Shown here: piece after piece, positions 1-9,867 of the stretch
How positions within the stretch are numbered: the first letter of the stretch is position 1
How the letters are laid out: each line of letters begins with the position of its first letter
Assembly (NCBI RefSeq): GCF_002019855.1
Contig: NZ_CM007717.1
Location: forward strand, 5,933,043-5,997,042
Direction: 5' to 3'
DNA length: 64,000 nucleotides
Origin: Streptomyces antibioticus
GTDB lineage: Bacteria > Actinomycetota > Actinomycetes > Streptomycetales > Streptomycetaceae
Translations under genes and position numbers: made by a program
Notes under the pieces: generated by a model
The model's input: only the letters and a program-made list of their open reading frames with translations
Told to the model about the DNA's origin: nothing
Databases searched by the model: none

Positions 1-93
1 AAATCGACGAACGGGTGAACATTGCCGGAACGTAAACGCCGTTGACCTCGGTAAAGGGCCAACAGGGAGGCAGTAATCGGGAGGCAAAAAAGG

Positions 94-130
94 GGCGCCG
101 CCCCGGAGGTCGGACCTCCGGGGCGGCGCC
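94..130 (-). terminator. intrinsic terminator of the M4 protease gene
   Basis: There is a perfect 17-bp inverted repeat (94-110 and 114-130) with a 3-base loop. On the minus strand it is followed within two or three bases by a run of six T (A-run at 86-91 on the plus strand). It lies 33 bases beyond the protease stop codon. Stem plus U-tract is unusually canonical for this GC-rich genome. Confidence 0.9.
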
Positions 131-163
131 GTGCTCGGCTTTCAGGACCTGGGTCGCCCGGGT

Positions 164-2215
164 CTACGGGAAGGTGAGCTTCCAGCCATTGATGTAGCCG
201 GTGTCCAGGGACGCGTTGTCCTGGACCCTCAACTGCCAGACGCCGTTGGCGACCTCGGAGGAGGCGTTCACGGTGTACGTGGTGTTGATGTTGTCCGTGC
301 TGCCGCCGGTGCCGTACCCCTTCAGCGTGTACGCGCTGCCGTCGGGGGCGACGAGCTGGACCTGGAGGTCACCGATGTAGGTGTGGACGATGTCCACGGC
401 GACCTGGAGGTTCGAGGGGGCGTTGCCGGTCCGCCCGGAGACGGTGATCGACGAGGTGACCGCCGCGCCCCGGTCCGGGATCGACACCCGGGTGTTGTTC
501 TCGAAGACGGTGCCGCCACCGCCGCCGCCACCGGGCCGCGAGCCCACCGCGATGGCCGCCCACGCGTTCTGCACGGCCGTGTACTCGGCGCTCGTCGTGC
601 CGTACAGCTCACCCGTCGCCGCGAGGGTGCCGGTACGGGCGCCCGCGTAGTTGGTGGTCGAGGTGAACTTCGTGGTCAGCGCGCGGAACCAGATCTTCTC
701 CGCCTTGTCGCGGCCGATACCGGTGACCGGAAGGCCGTCCGAGGTGGGCGAGTTGTAGGTGACACCGTTGATGGTCTTGGTGCCGCTGCCCTCGCTCAGC
801 AGGTAGAAGAAGTGGTTCGCCGGGCCCGAGGAGTAGTGCACGTCGATCGAGCCGATACCGGAGTACCAACTGTCCTTGGACGAACCGTCCTTGCTCGGCT
901 TGTCCATGTAACGCAACGGGGTGCCGTTGCCGTTGATGTTGATCTCCTCGCCGATGAGGTAGTCACCGACGTCGGAGGCGTTGTTGGCGTAGAACTCGAC
1001 GGTCGAGCCGAAGATGTCCGAGGTCGCCTCGTTCAGACCGCCGGACTCGCCCGAGTAGTTGAGGCCCGCGGTGTTGGAGGTGAGACCGTGGGTCATCTCG
1101 TGCGCGGCCACGTCGATCGACGTCAGCGGGTTGGAGTTGCCCGAGCCGTCGCCGTACGTCATGCAGAAGCAACTGTCGGACCAGAACGCGTTGACGTAGT
1201 TGTTGCCGTAGTGGACGCGCGAGTACGCGCCGACCCCGTCGCCGCGGATGCCCGAACGGCCGTGCACGTTCTTGTAGTAGTCCCAGGTGAGCTGGGCGCC
1301 GTAGTGCGCGTCGGCGGCGGCCGACTCCAGGTTCGACGGGGAGCCGTTGCCCCAGACGTCGTCGGGCCCGGAGAACAGCGTGCCGGTGCCGGACGTGCCG
1401 CGGTTGAGGTTGTACGTCTTGTGGTTGCCGCGCGCGCCGTCGGTCAGGTTGTACGTCGAACCGGACTGCGTGGTGGTCAGGTTGACCGTGCCGCTGTAGA
1501 CCGTGTTGCCGGTGCCGGTCTCGATCGCCTCCCACTCGTAGAGCTTCGCGCCCGTGGTGGCGTCCGTGATGACGTGCAGCTCCTGCGGGGTGCCGTCGTG
1601 CTGGAAGCCGCCGACGACCGTCTCGTACGCCACCGTCGGCGTACCGCTCGCCGCCCAGATCACCTTGCGCGGGGCGCGGTTGACGTCGGGGCTCTTGGCG
1701 TCCTCGGCCTTCGCGGCACTCAGTGCCTGCGCCTCGGCCTTGGCGGCGGGTACGGCGGCCGTGGTGGTCGCCGGGGCTATCTTCGCGCGGGTGGCCTTGA
1801 CGACGGACGCGGTGGCGTCGGACGCGGTCGACTCGACGACCAGGTCGCCGCCGAGGACCGGCAGTCCGGCGTAGGTGCGCTCGTAGCGGGTGTGCACGGT
1901 GCCGTCGCCGTCCTTGAGGACGTCCCGCACGACCAGCTTCTCCTGGGCGCCCAGGCCGAGTTCCTTGGCGGTGTCGGCCTTGCCGGCGTCCGCGGTGCGG
2001 ATCAGCTCGGCGCGCTGGGCGGGGGTGAGGCGGACGGACTCGGCGCCGGGCAGGACCTGCCCCGCGGCCGAGGGCGCCTGCTGGGGGGCCGCGGTGGCGG
2101 CGCCGGTCTGCACGGCGGCCGCGATGAGCGCCGCGACGCCTGCGAGGGCGACGGCGGCGGTTCTGCGGTGGGGGGTGTGGGGGGTGCGTCTGCGAGAGGA
2201 ACTGCTTCTCAACAC
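164..2215 (-). CDS. secreted M4 (thermolysin-type) metalloprotease with C-terminal P domain
   Basis: Extracellular zinc neutral protease. The order is: Arg-rich signal peptide (about residues 1-43, ending ATAA), FTP/PepSY-type propeptide (about 55-200), M4 catalytic domain, Gly-rich linker (about 558-567) and a proprotein-convertase P domain (about 568-683, beginning VFENNTRVSIPD). The zinc motif HEMTH is near residues 371-375 and the downstream glutamate is in GGLNEATSDIF, so the site looks intact. The start is GTG at 2215, but an AAGGAG lies only 3 bases before it and 6 bases before the following TTG codon. TTG at 2212 is therefore an equally good start. The P domain is a common add-on in Streptomyces M4 enzymes and may aid substrate binding or secretion (inference). 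The gene is monocistronic, with its own terminator. Confidence 0.95.
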   Translation of the reverse strand: MLRSSSSRRRTPHTPHRRTAAVALAGVAALIAAAVQTGAATAAPQQAPSAAGQVLPGAESVRLTPAQRAELIRTADAGKADTAKELGLGAQEKLVVRDVLKDGDGTVHTRYERTYAGLPVLGGDLVVESTASDATASVVKATRAKIAPATTTAAVPAAKAEAQALSAAKAEDAKSPDVNRAPRKVIWAASGTPTVAYETVVGGFQHDGTPQELHVITDATTGAKLYEWEAIETGTGNTVYSGTVNLTTTQSGSTYNLTDGARGNHKTYNLNRGTSGTGTLFSGPDDVWGNGSPSNLESAAADAHYGAQLTWDYYKNVHGRSGIRGDGVGAYSRVHYGNNYVNAFWSDSCFCMTYGDGSGNSNPLTSIDVAAHEMTHGLTSNTAGLNYSGESGGLNEATSDIFGSTVEFYANNASDVGDYLIGEEININGNGTPLRYMDKPSKDGSSKDSWYSGIGSIDVHYSSGPANHFFYLLSEGSGTKTINGVTYNSPTSDGLPVTGIGRDKAEKIWFRALTTKFTSTTNYAGARTGTLAATGELYGTTSAEYTAVQNAWAAIAVGSRPGGGGGGGTVFENNTRVSIPDRGAAVTSSITVSGRTGNAPSNLQVAVDIVHTYIGDLQVQLVAPDGSAYTLKGYGTGGSTDNINTTYTVNASSEVANGVWQLRVQDNASLDTGYINGWKLTFP

Positions 2216-2505
2216 TGACTCCTTCTGCGCGGCCGCGGATCACACGGCCAAGGGGGAGACCGGACGGCGGGTGGGCCGCCCGGCACGACAAAGGCGGTAC
2301 GCAGAACGTGAAGCTGTGGGGTTGCTGTGAAGTAGCAGAGGGAAGAGTGGCAGGTGATTGCGCTCTCTGTCAGGAGCGCGTCAGAAAATTGGCCGGAAAC
2401 GTTCCGTTGTCCGGGAATTCATGTTCGATATACGGATGAGACAGGGTTTGGGGGACTCGGCGTCAACGTCCTTTCAGGCAAGGCGAGTTGGGGCCACTCG
2501 CCCCG
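2216..2505. other. intergenic region: leader of the protease and tail of the ABC exporter operon
   Basis: No convincing gene is present on either strand. Except for the Shine-Dalgarno next to 2216, I see no confident promoter hexamer pair. The stretch 2380-2460 is noticeably less GC-rich than its surroundings, as expected for a promoter zone reading leftward into the protease. Confidence 0.4.
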
Positions 2506-4365
2506 TCACGCCAAGCTGTCCCGCCAAGCCCGGTGCAGATCCGCGAAGCGGCCAGTGCCGGTGATGAGTTCGGACGGGGGGCCGTCCTCGACGATGCGGC
2601 CGTGTTCCATGACGAGGACGCGGTCGGCGATCTCCACGGTCGACAGGCGGTGGGCGATCACCACCGCCGTGCGGCCGTCGAGGACGGTCGTCATCGCCGC
2701 CTGGACGGCCCGTTCGCCGGGGACGTCGAGGGAGCTGGTCGCCTCGTCGAGGATGAGCACCGCCGGATCGGCGAGCAACGCGCGGGCGAACGCGACGAGT
2801 TGGCGTTGGCCCGCCGAGATGCGGCCGCCGCGCTTGCGGACGTCGGTGTCGTAGCCGTCGGGCAGTGAGGTGATGAACTCGTGCGCCCCGATCGCCTTCG
2901 CCGCCCGCTCGATCTCCTCACGGGTGGCGTCCGGCCGTCCGATCGCGATGTTCTCGGCGACCGTGCCGGAGAACAGGAACGCCTCCTGCGTCACCATGAC
3001 CACCCCGCGCCGCAGCTCCGGCACCGGCAGGTCGCGCAGGTCCACCCCGTCGAGCAGCACTCGGCCGTCCGTCGGGTCGTAGAAGCGGGCGAGCAGCTTG
3101 GCCAGGGTCGACTTGCCGGCGCCGGTCGAGCCGACGACGGCGACGGTCTGCCCGGCGGGCAGGGTGAGGTCGAAGCCCGGGAGCACCTCGCCGCCGGTGC
3201 GGTAGCCGAAGGAGACCCCGTCGAACACCACCTCACGGCCGGGCCGTCCGCCCGTCCGGGCGGGGAGTTCGCGGGGCACGGCCGGTTCCGGCACCGACGG
3301 GGTCTGCGCGAGCAGCCCGGCGATCTTCTCCAGCGAGGCGCCCGCCGACTGGTAGGAGTTGAGGAACATGCCGAGCCGGTCGATCGGGTCGTACAGCCGC
3401 CGCAGATAGAGCACCGCGGCCGCCAGCACACCCAGCTCCAGGGAGCCGTCCGCCACCCGGTGGGCGCCCCACAGCACGATCGCCGCGACGGCCGTGTTGG
3501 CCACCAGGCGGGAGCCGACCACATAGCGGGCCATCTCCAGGAGCGCGTCGCCGTTGGAGCGCTCGTGACGCCGGTTCAGCACCCGGAAGTCCGCGTCGTT
3601 GACGGCCTCGCGGCGGAACGCGCGCACCGGGCGGATGCCGTTCATCGTCTCCACGAACTTCACGATCACCGCCGCGATCGCCGTGGACCGCGCCGCGTAC
3701 ACCCGTGCCGCGCGCCGCTGGTACATCCGCACCAGGAGGTACAGCGGCACGAAGGACGCCACCGCGACCGCGCCGAGCCCCATATCCAGCCAGAGCAGCA
3801 TGGCCGAGATGTAGACGAACGACAGGACGACGGTCACCAGCTCCTGGAGCCCCTCGTCGAGCAGCTCGCGCAGCGACTCCACGTCCGTCGTGGAGCGGGA
3901 GATCAGCCGGCCCGAGGTGTAGCGCTCGTGGAAGTCGAGGCTGAGCGCCTGCGCGTGCCGGAAGATCCGGCCGCGCAGATCGAGCAGCACGTCCTGGTTG
4001 ACCCGGGCGGCCGCGGTCAGGAACGCGTACTGGAGGCCGCCGGCCGCCAGCGCGCACAGCAGATAGCCGGCGCCCACCGCGAACAGCGGCCCGTGGTCGT
4101 CGGCGCGGAACGCCGGTACGGCCCGGTCGATCGTGTACGCCACCAGCAGCGGGCCCGCCTGGACGGCCGCCTGCTGGAGCAGCAGCAGAACGGTCGTGAA
4201 CGCCACCCGGGCCCGCATCGGGGCGAGCAGGGAACGCAGCAGCGCGCCCGTCGCGCCCGGCGGGGTGGGCAGGGCGTCATGGTCGAAGGCGTCGCCGTCG
4301 GCCGGCGGGCGCGGGGCGTCCGGCTCTTCCTCGGCGACCGGGGAGGAGGTGGTGGGGGCGGTCAT
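2506..4365 (-). CDS. ABC exporter half-transporter, permease fused to ATPase (canonical site subunit)
   Basis: Second subunit of a type IV (exporter) ABC heterodimer, 619 aa. An N-terminal six-helix membrane domain (about residues 45-330) precedes a nucleotide-binding domain. It has Walker A GSTGAGKST (about 408-416), Q-loop TQEAFLFSG, signature ISAGQRQ (about 517), Walker B with catalytic Glu (LILDEATSS) and H-loop AHRLST, all intact. Its ATG overlaps the stop of the upstream partner in an ATGA junction and is preceded by AGGAGG, so the two are translationally coupled. The substrate cannot be read from sequence. Homologues in this family export drugs or lipids; the pair resembles mycobacterial Rv1272c/Rv1273c-type exporters (from memory). 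Confidence 0.93.
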   Translation of the reverse strand: MTAPTTSSPVAEEEPDAPRPPADGDAFDHDALPTPPGATGALLRSLLAPMRARVAFTTVLLLLQQAAVQAGPLLVAYTIDRAVPAFRADDHGPLFAVGAGYLLCALAAGGLQYAFLTAAARVNQDVLLDLRGRIFRHAQALSLDFHERYTSGRLISRSTTDVESLRELLDEGLQELVTVVLSFVYISAMLLWLDMGLGAVAVASFVPLYLLVRMYQRRAARVYAARSTAIAAVIVKFVETMNGIRPVRAFRREAVNDADFRVLNRRHERSNGDALLEMARYVVGSRLVANTAVAAIVLWGAHRVADGSLELGVLAAAVLYLRRLYDPIDRLGMFLNSYQSAGASLEKIAGLLAQTPSVPEPAVPRELPARTGGRPGREVVFDGVSFGYRTGGEVLPGFDLTLPAGQTVAVVGSTGAGKSTLAKLLARFYDPTDGRVLLDGVDLRDLPVPELRRGVVMVTQEAFLFSGTVAENIAIGRPDATREEIERAAKAIGAHEFITSLPDGYDTDVRKRGGRISAGQRQLVAFARALLADPAVLILDEATSSLDVPGERAVQAAMTTVLDGRTAVVIAHRLSTVEIADRVLVMEHGRIVEDGPPSELITGTGRFADLHRAWRDSLA

Positions 4366-6143
4366 CGGTCGTCCTCCTGGCGGCCGGTTCCGGACATGAG
4401 GTGGGCGTACTCGGCGTTGCCGCGCAGCAGTTCCTGATGGGTGCCGACGGCGGTGATCCGGCCGCCGGACAGCAGGGCCACCCGGTCGGCGAGCAGCACG
4501 GTCGACGGACGGTGGGCGACGATCAGCGCGGTGGTGCCGGCGAGGACCTCGCGCAGCGCGGCCTCCACGGCGGCCTCCGTGTGCACGTCCAGCGCGGAGA
4601 GCGGGTCGTCGAGCACCAGGAACCGGGGCCGTCCGACGACCGCCCGGGCCAGCGCGAGCCGCTGCCGCTGCCCGCCGGAGAGACTGAGCCCCTGCTCGCC
4701 GACCTGGGTCCCGGTGCCCTCGGGCAGCCGGTGCGCGAAGCCGGCCTGCGCGACCTCCAGCGCCCGCTCCAGCTCCTCGGCGCCCGCGGTGTCGTCGGCG
4801 CCCATGAGCACGTTCTCCCCGATGCTCGCGGAGAACAGCGTCGGCTCCTCGAAGGCGACGGCGACCTTCGCGCGCAGCTCGGCGCGCGGCATCGCGGTGA
4901 TGTCCGTGCCGTCGAGCGTGATCCGCCCGGCGGTCGTCTCGTGCAGCCGGGGCACCAGGGCGGTGAGCGTGGTCTTCCCGCTGCCGGTGGCCCCGACCAG
5001 GGCCATCGACTCACCGGGCCGGATGTGCAGGTCGATCCGGTCCAGGACGGGCGGGGAGCCGGGGTGCGCGTCGGGGTAGCGGAAGACGACCCCGTCGAAG
5101 CGGAGCCCGCCGTCCTCGGCGACCGGGCTCGTGCCGGACACGGTCTCCTCCTCCGGCCGTTCGTCCATCACCTCGAAGTACCGCTCGGTGGCCGTCGCCG
5201 CCTCCTGGCTCATCGCGAGCAGGAAGCCGATCGAGTCCACCGGCCAGCGCAGCGCGAGCGCCGTGGACAGGAACGCGACCAGGGTGCCCGCCGACAGCGC
5301 GCCGTCGGCCACCTGCACCGCGCCCAGCACCAGGGCCGCGCCGATCGCCACCTCCGGCAGTGTCACGATCACCGCCCAGATGGTCGCCAGCAGCCGTGCC
5401 TTGCGCAGCTCGGTGCCGCGCAGGGTGGCCGACAGCTCGCGGAAGGCGCGCGCCTGGCTGCGGTGCCGGCCGAAGCCCTTGATGATCCTGATGCCGAGGA
5501 CGCTCTCCTCGACGACCGTCGTCAGATCGCCGACCTGGTCCTGTGCCCGGCGGGCCACGATCGCGTACCGGCGCTCGAAGACCACGCACATCACCATCAC
5601 CGGGACGGCCGGGCCCAGGATCACCAGGCCGAGCGTCCAGTCCTGGAGCAGCATGATGATCACACCGACGAGGATGGTGACCGAGTTGACCAGCAGGAAC
5701 GTCAGCGGGAAGGCGAGGAACATCCGCACCAGCATCAGATCCGTGGTCCCCCGGGACAGCAACTGCCCCGAGGCCCAGCGGTCGTGGAAGGCCACCGGGA
5801 GCCGCTGGAGATGCCGGTAGAGATCGGCCCGCATCTCCGCCTCGACGTGCGACAGCGGCCGGGCCACCAGCCAGCGCCGCAGCCCGAACAGGCCTGCCTC
5901 CACGAGGCCGAGCAGCAGCAGGTAGAGGGCGCCGAGCCAGACGCCGGCCGTGTCCCCGTCTGCGACCGGTCCGTCCACCATCCACTTCAGGACGAGCGGG
6001 ATCACCAGCCCGGTACAGGAGGCGATCACCGCGACGAAGGCGGCGGTGAACAGGCGCGACCGCACGGGCCGCACGTACGGCCACAGGCGCAGCAGTGCCC
6101 GCACCGCGGACCGGTCCTCGGCGGATTCAGGAATGGTGGACAT
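4362..6143 (-). CDS. ABC exporter half-transporter, permease fused to ATPase (degenerate site subunit)
   Basis: First subunit of the heterodimeric ABC exporter, 593 aa. It has a membrane domain (about residues 20-310) and an ATPase domain with Walker A GATGSGKTT and signature LSGGQRQRL. The residue after Walker B is Asp, not Glu (LVLDDPLSALD), and the Q-loop position reads FEEPTLFS, so the usual Gln is replaced. The H-loop is AHRPST. Asymmetric nucleotide sites of this kind are well known in heterodimeric exporters (TM287/288 and BmrCD type), where one composite site hydrolyses ATP slowly or not at all. The downstream ATG overlaps this stop codon. The start is ATG at 6143; the N-terminus MSTIPESAEDRSAVRALLRL precedes the first helix. 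Confidence 0.93.
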   Translation of the reverse strand: MSTIPESAEDRSAVRALLRLWPYVRPVRSRLFTAAFVAVIASCTGLVIPLVLKWMVDGPVADGDTAGVWLGALYLLLLGLVEAGLFGLRRWLVARPLSHVEAEMRADLYRHLQRLPVAFHDRWASGQLLSRGTTDLMLVRMFLAFPLTFLLVNSVTILVGVIIMLLQDWTLGLVILGPAVPVMVMCVVFERRYAIVARRAQDQVGDLTTVVEESVLGIRIIKGFGRHRSQARAFRELSATLRGTELRKARLLATIWAVIVTLPEVAIGAALVLGAVQVADGALSAGTLVAFLSTALALRWPVDSIGFLLAMSQEAATATERYFEVMDERPEEETVSGTSPVAEDGGLRFDGVVFRYPDAHPGSPPVLDRIDLHIRPGESMALVGATGSGKTTLTALVPRLHETTAGRITLDGTDITAMPRAELRAKVAVAFEEPTLFSASIGENVLMGADDTAGAEELERALEVAQAGFAHRLPEGTGTQVGEQGLSLSGGQRQRLALARAVVGRPRFLVLDDPLSALDVHTEAAVEAALREVLAGTTALIVAHRPSTVLLADRVALLSGGRITAVGTHQELLRGNAEYAHLMSGTGRQEDDR

Positions 6144-6242
6144 CAGCAGCGAGCCTACGGTTCGCCACTGACATCGCCCACCGAGTTTCGGCCCGACGGC
6201 CCGAGCGCCCGACAGCTCGACGGCCCGCCGGCCCGTCGGCCC

Positions 6243-8477
6243 TCACCCCACCACCCGCAGCAGCAACACCGCCCGCGCCGGCACCGTCACCTCCTCGCCC
6301 GCCGTGTGCCGGACCGCGGGCGGGTCCGTCTGGTCGTCGCGGGAGGTGTCCACGACCACCTCGTAGCGCTCCGCCCACGGCGGCCCCGGCAGGACGAAGT
6401 TCACCGGGCGGTCCCCGGCGTGCAGGACGGTGAGAAAGCTGTCGTCGGTGATCGGCGCGCCCCGCTCGTCCCGGCCCGGGATGTCCCGGCCGGACAGATA
6501 CATGCCGAGCGTGGCGGCGGGCGCGTACCAGTCCTGTTCCGTCATCTCCGTGCCGCGCGTGGTGAACCACGCCAGATCGCGCAGCCCGTCCGCCGAGTGC
6601 GCCCGCCCGGAGAAGAACGCGCGCCGGCGCAGCACCGGGTGGCGGTGGCGCAGCGCGATCAGCCGGGCCGTCAGGTCGAACAGCGCCTGCCACGCCGGGT
6701 CCTCCAGCAGCTCCCAGTCCACCCAGCCGATCTCGTTGTCCTGGCAGTACGCGTTGTTGTTGCCGCCCTGGGTACGGCCCATCTCGTCGCCCGCGACCAG
6801 CATCGGCACGCCCGTCGACAGCAGCAGGGTGGTGAGCAGATTGCGGAGCTGGCGGCGGCGCAGGGCCCGGATCCGCTCGTCGTCCGTCTCCCCCTCGGCC
6901 CCGCAGTTCCAGGCCCGGTTGTCGTTCGTGCCGTCCCGGTTGCCCTCGCCGTTGGCCTCGTTGTGCTTGCGCTCGTACGACACCAGGTCGCGCAGGGTGA
7001 AGCCGTCGTGGGCGGTCACGAAGTTCACCGACGCGTACGGCCGCCGCCCGCCCCAGGCGTACAGGTCGCTGGAGCCCGACAGCCGGTAGCCCATCTCGCG
7101 CACGTCCGGCAGCGCGCCCCGCCAGAAGTCCCGCACGGCGTCGCGGTAGCGGTCGTTCCACTCCGTCCACAGCGGCGGGAAGGCGCCCACCTGGTAGCCG
7201 CCGGAGCCGACGTCCCACGGTTCGGCGATCAGCTTGACCCGGCGCAGCACCGGGTCCTGCGCGATCACCGCGAGGAACGGCGACAGCATGTCCACGTCGT
7301 GCATGGAGCGGGCCAGCGCGGCGGCCAGGTCGAAGCGGAAGCCGTCCACACCCATCTCGGTCACCCAGTAGCGCAGCGAGTCCGTGATCAGCCGCAGCAC
7401 GTGCGGCTGCACCACGTGCAGGGTGTTCCCGCAGCCGGTGTAGTCCGCGTACCGGCGGGCGTCCGGCTGGAGCCGGTAGTAGCCCCGGTTGTCGATGCCC
7501 TTCAGGGACAGCGTCGGGCCCAGCTCGCCCGCCTCCGCCGTGTGGTTGTAGACCACGTCGAGGATCACCTCGACGCCCGCCGCGTGCAGCGCCCGCACCA
7601 TCCGCTTGAACTCGCCGACCTGCTCGCCGCGGGTCCCGGCGGAGGCGTATCCGGCGTGCGGGGCGAAGTAGCCGATGGAGTTGTAGCCCCAGTAGTTCGC
7701 GAGGCCCCGGCGCAGCAGATGGTCCTCGTGCGCGAACTGGTGGACCGGCAGCAGCTCCACCGCCGTCACGCCCAGCTTCACCAGGTGCTCGACCGCCGCC
7801 GGGTGCGCCAGCCCGGCGTAGGTGCCGCGCAGTTCCTCGGGGATGCCCGGGTGGCGCCGGGTGAAGCCCTTGACGTGCACCTCGTAGATCACCGAATCGG
7901 CCCAGGGCGTCTTGGGCCTGCGGTCGTCGGCCCAGTCGTCGTCATCGTGGACGACGACGCCCTTCGGGACGTACGGCGCCGAGTCCCGGTCGTCGCGCAC
8001 GGTGTCGGCGACCTGCTGCTGCGGCCAGTCCCGGACGTGCCCGTACACCTCGGGCGGCAGGGTGAAGTCGCCGTCCACCGCGCGGGCGTACGGGTCGAGG
8101 AGCAGTTTCGCCGGGTTCCAGCGGCCGCCCGTCCAGGGGTCCCAGCGGCCGTGCACCCGGTAGCCGTAGCGCTGGCCCGGCATCACCCCCGGCACGAAGC
8201 CGTGCCAGATCTCGTGCGTCAGCTCGGTGAGCCGGGCGCGGGTCTCCCGCCCCGACGCGTCGAACAGACACAGCTCGACCGCCTCCGCCCCGCCCGCCCA
8301 CAGCGCGAAGTTGGTCCCCGCCACCCCGTCGGGCCCGGTGCGGAACCGGGCGCCGAGCGGCGTGGGCGCGCCCGGCCACACGGGCACGCCGGGCGTCCTG
8401 TGCGACGCACCGTTCACGACGGCTTCGGGCGCGACCCGCTCCTTTGCCACCGTCTCCTGCTCGGCTGCGCTGGACAC
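6243..8477 (-). CDS. glgX: glycogen debranching enzyme GlgX
   Basis: Isoamylase-type enzyme (GH13) that cleaves alpha-1,6 branches in glycogen limit dextrins, 744 aa from the start chosen here. It has an N-terminal CBM48-like region (GTNFALWAGGAEAVELCLF), then the barrel motifs VDGFRFDLA (nucleophile Asp, about 381), IAEPWDVG (acid/base Glu, about 417) and VTAHDGFTLRD. The reading frame is open up to 8810, but GTG at 8477 is preceded by GGGAGG with 7-base spacing, and homology begins just after it, so I place the start there. It is divergent from the L,D-transpeptidase gene across 151 bp. Length fits the family. Confidence 0.93.
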   Translation of the reverse strand: MSSAAEQETVAKERVAPEAVVNGASHRTPGVPVWPGAPTPLGARFRTGPDGVAGTNFALWAGGAEAVELCLFDASGRETRARLTELTHEIWHGFVPGVMPGQRYGYRVHGRWDPWTGGRWNPAKLLLDPYARAVDGDFTLPPEVYGHVRDWPQQQVADTVRDDRDSAPYVPKGVVVHDDDDWADDRRPKTPWADSVIYEVHVKGFTRRHPGIPEELRGTYAGLAHPAAVEHLVKLGVTAVELLPVHQFAHEDHLLRRGLANYWGYNSIGYFAPHAGYASAGTRGEQVGEFKRMVRALHAAGVEVILDVVYNHTAEAGELGPTLSLKGIDNRGYYRLQPDARRYADYTGCGNTLHVVQPHVLRLITDSLRYWVTEMGVDGFRFDLAAALARSMHDVDMLSPFLAVIAQDPVLRRVKLIAEPWDVGSGGYQVGAFPPLWTEWNDRYRDAVRDFWRGALPDVREMGYRLSGSSDLYAWGGRRPYASVNFVTAHDGFTLRDLVSYERKHNEANGEGNRDGTNDNRAWNCGAEGETDDERIRALRRRQLRNLLTTLLLSTGVPMLVAGDEMGRTQGGNNNAYCQDNEIGWVDWELLEDPAWQALFDLTARLIALRHRHPVLRRRAFFSGRAHSADGLRDLAWFTTRGTEMTEQDWYAPAATLGMYLSGRDIPGRDERGAPITDDSFLTVLHAGDRPVNFVLPGPPWAERYEVVVDTSRDDQTDPPAVRHTAGEEVTVPARAVLLLRVVG

Positions 8478-8628
8478 CGTTCCGCCTCCCGCGGCTCGTG
8501 GGACGACGTGGGCAAGGGGCGGGGCGTCCCGGCCGCTGCTCCCCGTCGCGTCGTCCTCCCCCCTGTTCTGCCCAGAGCGTGCCTCGCACTCACGTTTCCC
8601 CGGAGCGTGCCCGGTCGTTGGACACGCC

Positions 8629-9867
8629 GTGAGGCACGTACAAGGGCGCGCACGGCGCGCGAGGGTCGCAGTGGCCGCCGTAGTGACATGGGCAGGACTG
8701 CTGGCCGGGGCGGCCGGCTGCACCGCGGAGGGCGGCGGACTCGACCGGATGCTGGGCAAGGCGCCGGCCGCAGCGGACACCATCCGGGTGACCCCGGCCG
8801 ACGGCACCAAGGGCGTCCGCCCCGGGGCCGGGCTGCGGGTGGCGGTGCCGGACGGGCGGCTGGAGTCGGTGAAGGTCGTGCGCTCCCAGGACGCCCAGGA
8901 GACCGCGGTGCCCGGCCGGATCTCCGCCGACGGCCGGTCCTGGCGGCCCGACGACGACCGGCTCGCCCTCGCCGCCCGCTACACCGTCGACGCCGTGGCG
9001 CTCGACGCCGACGGCGACCGCGCCGCGCGCCGCACCACGTTCACCACCCAGGTCCCCGAGGAGCGCTTCGTCGGGTACGTCACCCCGGAGAACCGCTCGA
9101 CCGTCGGCACCGGGATGATCGTCTCCCTGGAGTTCAGCCGGGAGATCGCCAACCGGGCCGCCGTGGAGCGCGCCGTCCGGGTCACCGCCGTCCCGGACGT
9201 CGAGATCCGGGCGCACTGGTTCCACGACGGCCGCCTGGACTTCCGGCCCCGCCGCTACTGGAAGCCCGGCACCGAGGTCACCGTCGACCTGCGGCTGCGC
9301 GACGTCGAGGGCGCGCCCGGGGTGTACGGCGTACAGGACAAGAAGGTCACCTTCACCGTCGGCCGCAGCCAGGTCTCCCTCGTCGACGCGGCCCGCCACA
9401 CCATGAAGGTCCACCGCGACGGCGATCTGATCGCGACCGTGCCCATCACGGCCGGGGCGCCGAGGACGACGACGTACAACGGCAAGATGGTCGTCACCGA
9501 GATGCTCGAACTGACCCGGATGAACGGCGCGACGGTCGGCTTCAAGAAGAAGAACGGCAAGGGCGAGTACGACATCCCGGACGTCCCGCACGCCATGCGG
9601 CTGACCGAGTCCGGCACCTTCCTGCACGGCAACTACTGGGCGGACGACGTCTTCGGGCGGGAGAACGTCAGCCACGGCTGCGTCGGGCTGCGGGACGTGA
9701 AGGGCGGCGCCTCGGACACCCCGGCCGGCTGGTTCTTCGACCGCTCGCTCGTCGGGGACGTCGTCGAGGTGGTCCACAGCAAGGACAAGCAGGTCGCGCC
9801 CGACAACGGCCTCGGCGGCTGGAACATGGGCTGGCGGGAGTGGAAGGAAGGCAGCGCCCTCGGCTGA
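8629..9867 (+). CDS. L,D-transpeptidase lipoprotein (YkuD domain with Ig-like domains)
   Basis: Cell-wall enzyme that would form 3-3 cross-links in peptidoglycan, 412 aa. A signal sequence with lipobox-like AAGC (Cys about residue 30) is followed by two Ig-like (Big_5-type) domains and a C-terminal YkuD domain. The active-site motif SHGCVGLRD has its Cys near residue 350. The frame is open far upstream, but the first plausible start giving a signal peptide is GTG at 8629 (no strong Shine-Dalgarno; start moderately sure). It is a paralogue of the next gene, with conserved stretches such as YDIPDVPHAMRLT versus YDIKDVPHAMRLT. The two are probably tandem duplicates. Confidence 0.92.
   Translation: MRHVQGRARRARVAVAAVVTWAGLLAGAAGCTAEGGGLDRMLGKAPAAADTIRVTPADGTKGVRPGAGLRVAVPDGRLESVKVVRSQDAQETAVPGRISADGRSWRPDDDRLALAARYTVDAVALDADGDRAARRTTFTTQVPEERFVGYVTPENRSTVGTGMIVSLEFSREIANRAAVERAVRVTAVPDVEIRAHWFHDGRLDFRPRRYWKPGTEVTVDLRLRDVEGAPGVYGVQDKKVTFTVGRSQVSLVDAARHTMKVHRDGDLIATVPITAGAPRTTTYNGKMVVTEMLELTRMNGATVGFKKKNGKGEYDIPDVPHAMRLTESGTFLHGNYWADDVFGRENVSHGCVGLRDVKGGASDTPAGWFFDRSLVGDVVEVVHSKDKQVAPDNGLGGWNMGWREWKEGSALG

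Noticed and set aside
131..2218. Long open frame on the plus strand opposite the M4 protease
   Set aside because: It mirrors the protease codon structure, has no recognisable domain and is Val/Gly/Arg/Asp-rich as antisense frames of GC-rich genes usually are.
8227..8628. N-terminal extension of the first L,D-transpeptidase
   Set aside because: It overlaps the glgX start on the opposite strand and would bury the signal peptide 134 residues inside.
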